DNA of 32,952 bases from contig PYER01000037.1 of assembly GCA_003017855.1 (NCBI GenBank), forward strand, positions 1 to 32,952. The letters run 5' to 3'. Positions 31,011 through 32,952 of the stretch are shown piece after piece. How positions within the stretch are numbered: position 1 is the stretch's first letter; every line of letters starts with the position of its first letter. The notes under the pieces are model-generated. The model saw only the letters and a list, made by a program, of their open reading frames with translations, had not been told where the DNA came from and searched no databases. Source of the DNA: a filamentous cyanobacterium CCT1 (GTDB taxonomy: Bacteria; Cyanobacteriota; Cyanobacteriia; Phormidesmidales; Phormidesmidaceae). Made by a program: the position numbers and the translations under genes.

Positions 31011-31045
31011 TAGCGCATAAGCCGGCTCGGGTAGCCTATGCGCTA
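31011..31045. repeat. inverted repeat in gap
   Basis: TAGCGCATA (31011-31019) pairs with TATGCGCTA (31037-31045), nine perfect pairs. The loop contains GGCT/AGCC, able to extend the hairpin. It could be a terminator or a structured RNA element. Confidence 0.5.
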
Positions 31046-31309
31046 CAGCGTTTAACGCAATTTCTGGGTGAATTGAAACGTCAGAGCTGCAGCTGGTGCG
31101 AGATGTGCTGCGGCCAGTTTTTTATTAATGACAAAAAAGATGCGATCGCAGCATTAGTACTTTTTGGAGCAAAGCTTACCCGCGCGGGTACTGTGGCATT
31201 TGGGCTGGCTTGTTTAAGTTAGACATGTGCTGAGGACGAGCCGTCTTAAACCGTCACTGGTTAAAAGACACAGGCTTTTGTCCACATTTCAGTGGTGCTC
31301 TACGGCTGC

Positions 31310-31333
31310 CAGAACTTGGCTGACAAAGTTCTG
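31310..31333. repeat. hairpin upstream of haloperoxidase gene
   Basis: CAGAACTT (31310-31317) pairs with AAGTTCTG (31326-31333), eight perfect pairs with an 8-base loop, about 165 bases before the haloperoxidase start. It might be a leader element or an operator. Confidence 0.5.
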
Positions 31334-31496
31334 ATTCATCCCCTTTTGTCCTATGGATTTCAGGAAGCTTTTCGGATATTTGTGGCTGCAATTCTCTCCT
31401 GAAAAGCCGCCCCTCCTGGCGCTCCCCCCGGCCTCTCTGGGGCCTGACGCGAGTCAGCCATCCCCTGGAACGTTACCAGCCCATTCATCGAGGAAC

Positions 31497-32952
31497 ATGT
31501 CTATGTCTGACTGCCATTTCTACGCCCAACGCCCTGGTCGCGACTTCGAAGCGCGCCGCAACGAAGCTCGCGCCCTGCGCGACCAGAAGCGTGATAAAGC
31601 CTTTGATGAGTTTAGCCTCGATTCTCCGGCCACTAACTGCGATGAGGAACGGTTTGAGCAGATTGGGTTGCCGGGGTTTGCCTCGTTTACCAAAGCCCTG
31701 GTCCACGACGACAAAGGGCTGGTTGACCCCGCATCGCTGCGATCGCTGCTCGATGCCCTTCAGGTCGGTACCCAAGAGGCCCTGGAGCGGGTGCAACTCG
31801 GTGGTGGAGAGCGTCGCCTGGTCAACCCGCTCAACGCCTTCTCCTACCAGGCGATCGGCAACGACTCCAACGGCGCCCGGATGGCCGCTGCCCCAGCCTT
31901 TGCCAGCCGCAGCACCGCGATCGATATGGTTGAACGCTACTGGATGGCCCTCTGCCGCGATGTGCCCTTTGACCAGTACGCCAACAGTGGCCTGATTCAG
32001 GCCGCCTGCGACGACCTCAATGCCCTGGGTTTTGAAGACCAGTTTGGCTTTTTCTGCACACCTCAAACGCTGTTTCGCGGTCCCTATGCGGGCTGCGCGG
32101 TCGGCCCCCATGTGTCGCAGTTTCTGCTGCAGGACTTTAACTTTGGCAACCAGCCCATTCGCCAGCAGCAGCGCTACCCGCGCCCCGGTCTCGACTACAT
32201 GACCGACCTGGATACCTGGAACCGAGTCAACAACGGCGATATCGACCCCAACGGTACTGATATTGTCGATGGCACTCGCTATATCACCACCCTGCGGGAT
32301 GCCGGGCAGTGGGTACACATCGACTTGCCGCACCAGGCGGGGCTGTGGGCCACCCTCATGCTGCTGGGTCAAAAGGCAACCCTGTCGGATGCAGTTCCCT
32401 ACGGCAAGGACAGAGAGGGACGAGATAAAGCGATCACCACCGCCGATGGCTTTGGCAGCTTAGGCGGGCCAGACATCAGCATTCAGGCTGGCCTGGCCGG
32501 GGTCTATGCCCTCAAGCACGCCTGGTTCCAGAAGTGGTGTGTGCACCGTCGCCTGCGGCCTGAGGTCTACGCCCAGCGGCTAGAGCTCTTCCGCCGTGGC
32601 GTTTTCGGTGGCCATAGTGAAAATCCCTGCCATAGCGAGAAGTTTAACGACTTCTTTGGCGAGGGGGCCGACGTGTGGCGGCGCCCCCAGGTGCTCGATC
32701 GCATTTTTGAGCACAACCGCCAGCAGAATGTGGCCCAAAGCCGGGGCGATTGTCAGGGGAACTGGTTGCTGCCCATGGGCTTCCCCGAGGGATCTCCTAC
32801 CCACCCGGCCTACCCCGGCGGCCATTCCGTGTTCATCGCGGCGGCGGCAACGATCGCTAAGGCTTACTTCGCTGACTCCGAGTTCCCCTGTCCGGTGGTG
32901 CCGATTGAGGGCGGCCAGCGACTGGGGGCCTACCGGGGCAAAGCCCTGACTG
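31497..32952 (+). CDS. vanadium-dependent haloperoxidase (3' end beyond the window)
   Basis: The frame is open from ATG 31497 to the window edge, 485 codons, with no stop; the C-terminus is missing. The protein resembles algal and cyanobacterial vanadium bromoperoxidases, which use vanadate and hydrogen peroxide to oxidise halides. Vanadate-site motifs are visible: Lys346 and the following Arg in KWCVHRRLRPEVY, and PAYPGGHSVF with His443, the usual proximal-region His. In the commonest form the latter motif is P-S-G-H; here Ser is Gly. The final Arg/His motif lies beyond the edge. The N-terminal part, with FGFFCTPQTLFRGPYAGCAVGPHVSQF, fits the family. GAGG is three bases before ATG 31497 and nine before an in-frame ATG at 31503, so the second may be the true start. 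No other gene is adjacent in view. Confidence 0.87.
   Translation, partial: MSMSDCHFYAQRPGRDFEARRNEARALRDQKRDKAFDEFSLDSPATNCDEERFEQIGLPGFASFTKALVHDDKGLVDPASLRSLLDALQVGTQEALERVQLGGGERRLVNPLNAFSYQAIGNDSNGARMAAAPAFASRSTAIDMVERYWMALCRDVPFDQYANSGLIQAACDDLNALGFEDQFGFFCTPQTLFRGPYAGCAVGPHVSQFLLQDFNFGNQPIRQQQRYPRPGLDYMTDLDTWNRVNNGDIDPNGTDIVDGTRYITTLRDAGQWVHIDLPHQAGLWATLMLLGQKATLSDAVPYGKDREGRDKAITTADGFGSLGGPDISIQAGLAGVYALKHAWFQKWCVHRRLRPEVYAQRLELFRRGVFGGHSENPCHSEKFNDFFGEGADVWRRPQVLDRIFEHNRQQNVAQSRGDCQGNWLLPMGFPEGSPTHPAYPGGHSVFIAAAATIAKAYFADSEFPCPVVPIEGGQRLGAYRGKALT

Larger units (their letters stand above)
30884..31496. other. 613-base gap: no supported gene, several hairpins
   Basis: No convincing coding sequence. 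A GTG-started frame at 30992-31222 (76 codons) has an odd Cys-rich composition and no Shine-Dalgarno, so I reject it. A perfect palindrome TACCCGCGCGGGTA lies at 31177-31190. Inverted repeats lie at 31011-31045 and 31310-31333, and a weaker one (TTTCAGGA/TCCTGAAA) at 31358-31365 with 31397-31404. The region probably holds the haloperoxidase promoter and leader; I cannot point to confident -35/-10 boxes. Confidence 0.5.

Noticed and set aside
30992-31222. 76-codon plus-strand frame with Cys cluster (CSWCEMCC)
   Set aside because: GTG start with no Shine-Dalgarno, inverted repeat inside its 5' part, and no domain pattern; the Cys cluster alone is weak.
31485-32372. 295-codon minus-strand open frame opposite the haloperoxidase
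   Set aside because: The plus frame carries the haloperoxidase motifs; the minus product has no recognisable pattern and is a shadow of a GC-rich gene.
1-32952. tRNA or rRNA genes
   Set aside because: I looked through the gaps for cloverleaf-like TTCGA arms and rRNA cores and saw none; a covariance search would be more sensitive.

Overview
The window looks like a cyanobacterial chromosome segment. The cyanobacterial palindrome GCGATCGC, or its GCGATCG/CGATCGC halves, recurs throughout, inside genes as well as between them. The gene content fits: an rpmG-rpsR-RNase II/R cluster, a BolA/CGFS-glutaredoxin pair, a DUF928/CHAT/CHASE2 cluster, an ExoD-family protein and a P-domain subtilase. The fairly high GC content and the families present would suit a Leptolyngbya/Nodosilinea-like filamentous lineage, but that placement is inference. 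I found no rRNA, tRNA, transposase or CRISPR array.

Layout. 1-4.1 kb: an alpha/beta hydrolase, an ExoD-like membrane protein and a convergent subtilase with a P-domain. 4.1-5.6 kb: an exported TPR-like protein, then BolA and a monothiol CGFS glutaredoxin, ending in a hairpin shared with the convergent marR. 5.6-9.6 kb: a MarR regulator divergent from a membrane-anchored SRPBCC protein, a Rieske oxygenase, and an MFS transporter of the phosphate-symporter type. 9.6-14.4 kb (minus strand): a CHAT caspase-like protein, DUF928, and a CHASE2-GGDEF-EAL protein with a degenerate cyclase motif and an intact EAL domain. 14.5-17.0 kb (minus): L33, S18 and an RNase II/R enzyme behind a recognisable promoter.

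17.2-20.8 kb is a copper module: a small HMA metallochaperone behind a long-spacer, MerR-type-looking promoter, a P1B Cu+-ATPase, and a membrane-anchored cupredoxin-fold protein. Palindromic and low-complexity repeats separate these genes. At 20.9-22.0 kb lies an AT-richer gene for a two-helix membrane protein with a LecA/PA-I-like lectin domain; this is the least conventional gene in the window. 22.0-24.6 kb holds a DEDDh exonuclease, a CPA1-type Na+/H+ antiporter and a small exported protein.

24.8-31 kb: a COG2509-like FAD oxidoreductase, a small hypothetical, a DUF411 metal-binding protein in a tight pair with a 2OG-Fe(II)-oxygenase-like protein, then a minus-strand run of small envelope or stress-type proteins (soluble/C-terminal helix, lipoprotein, YflT-like glycine-zipper, polytopic membrane protein). 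A roughly 600-base gap with several hairpins precedes a vanadium-dependent haloperoxidase gene that runs off the right edge.

Metals and redox chemistry recur: copper transport and binding, a CGFS glutaredoxin, Rieske and 2OG oxygenases, DUF411 and a vanadium enzyme. No single operon unites them. Several gene starts are non-ATG (TTG or GTG); they were chosen by Shine-Dalgarno position or by where homology begins.
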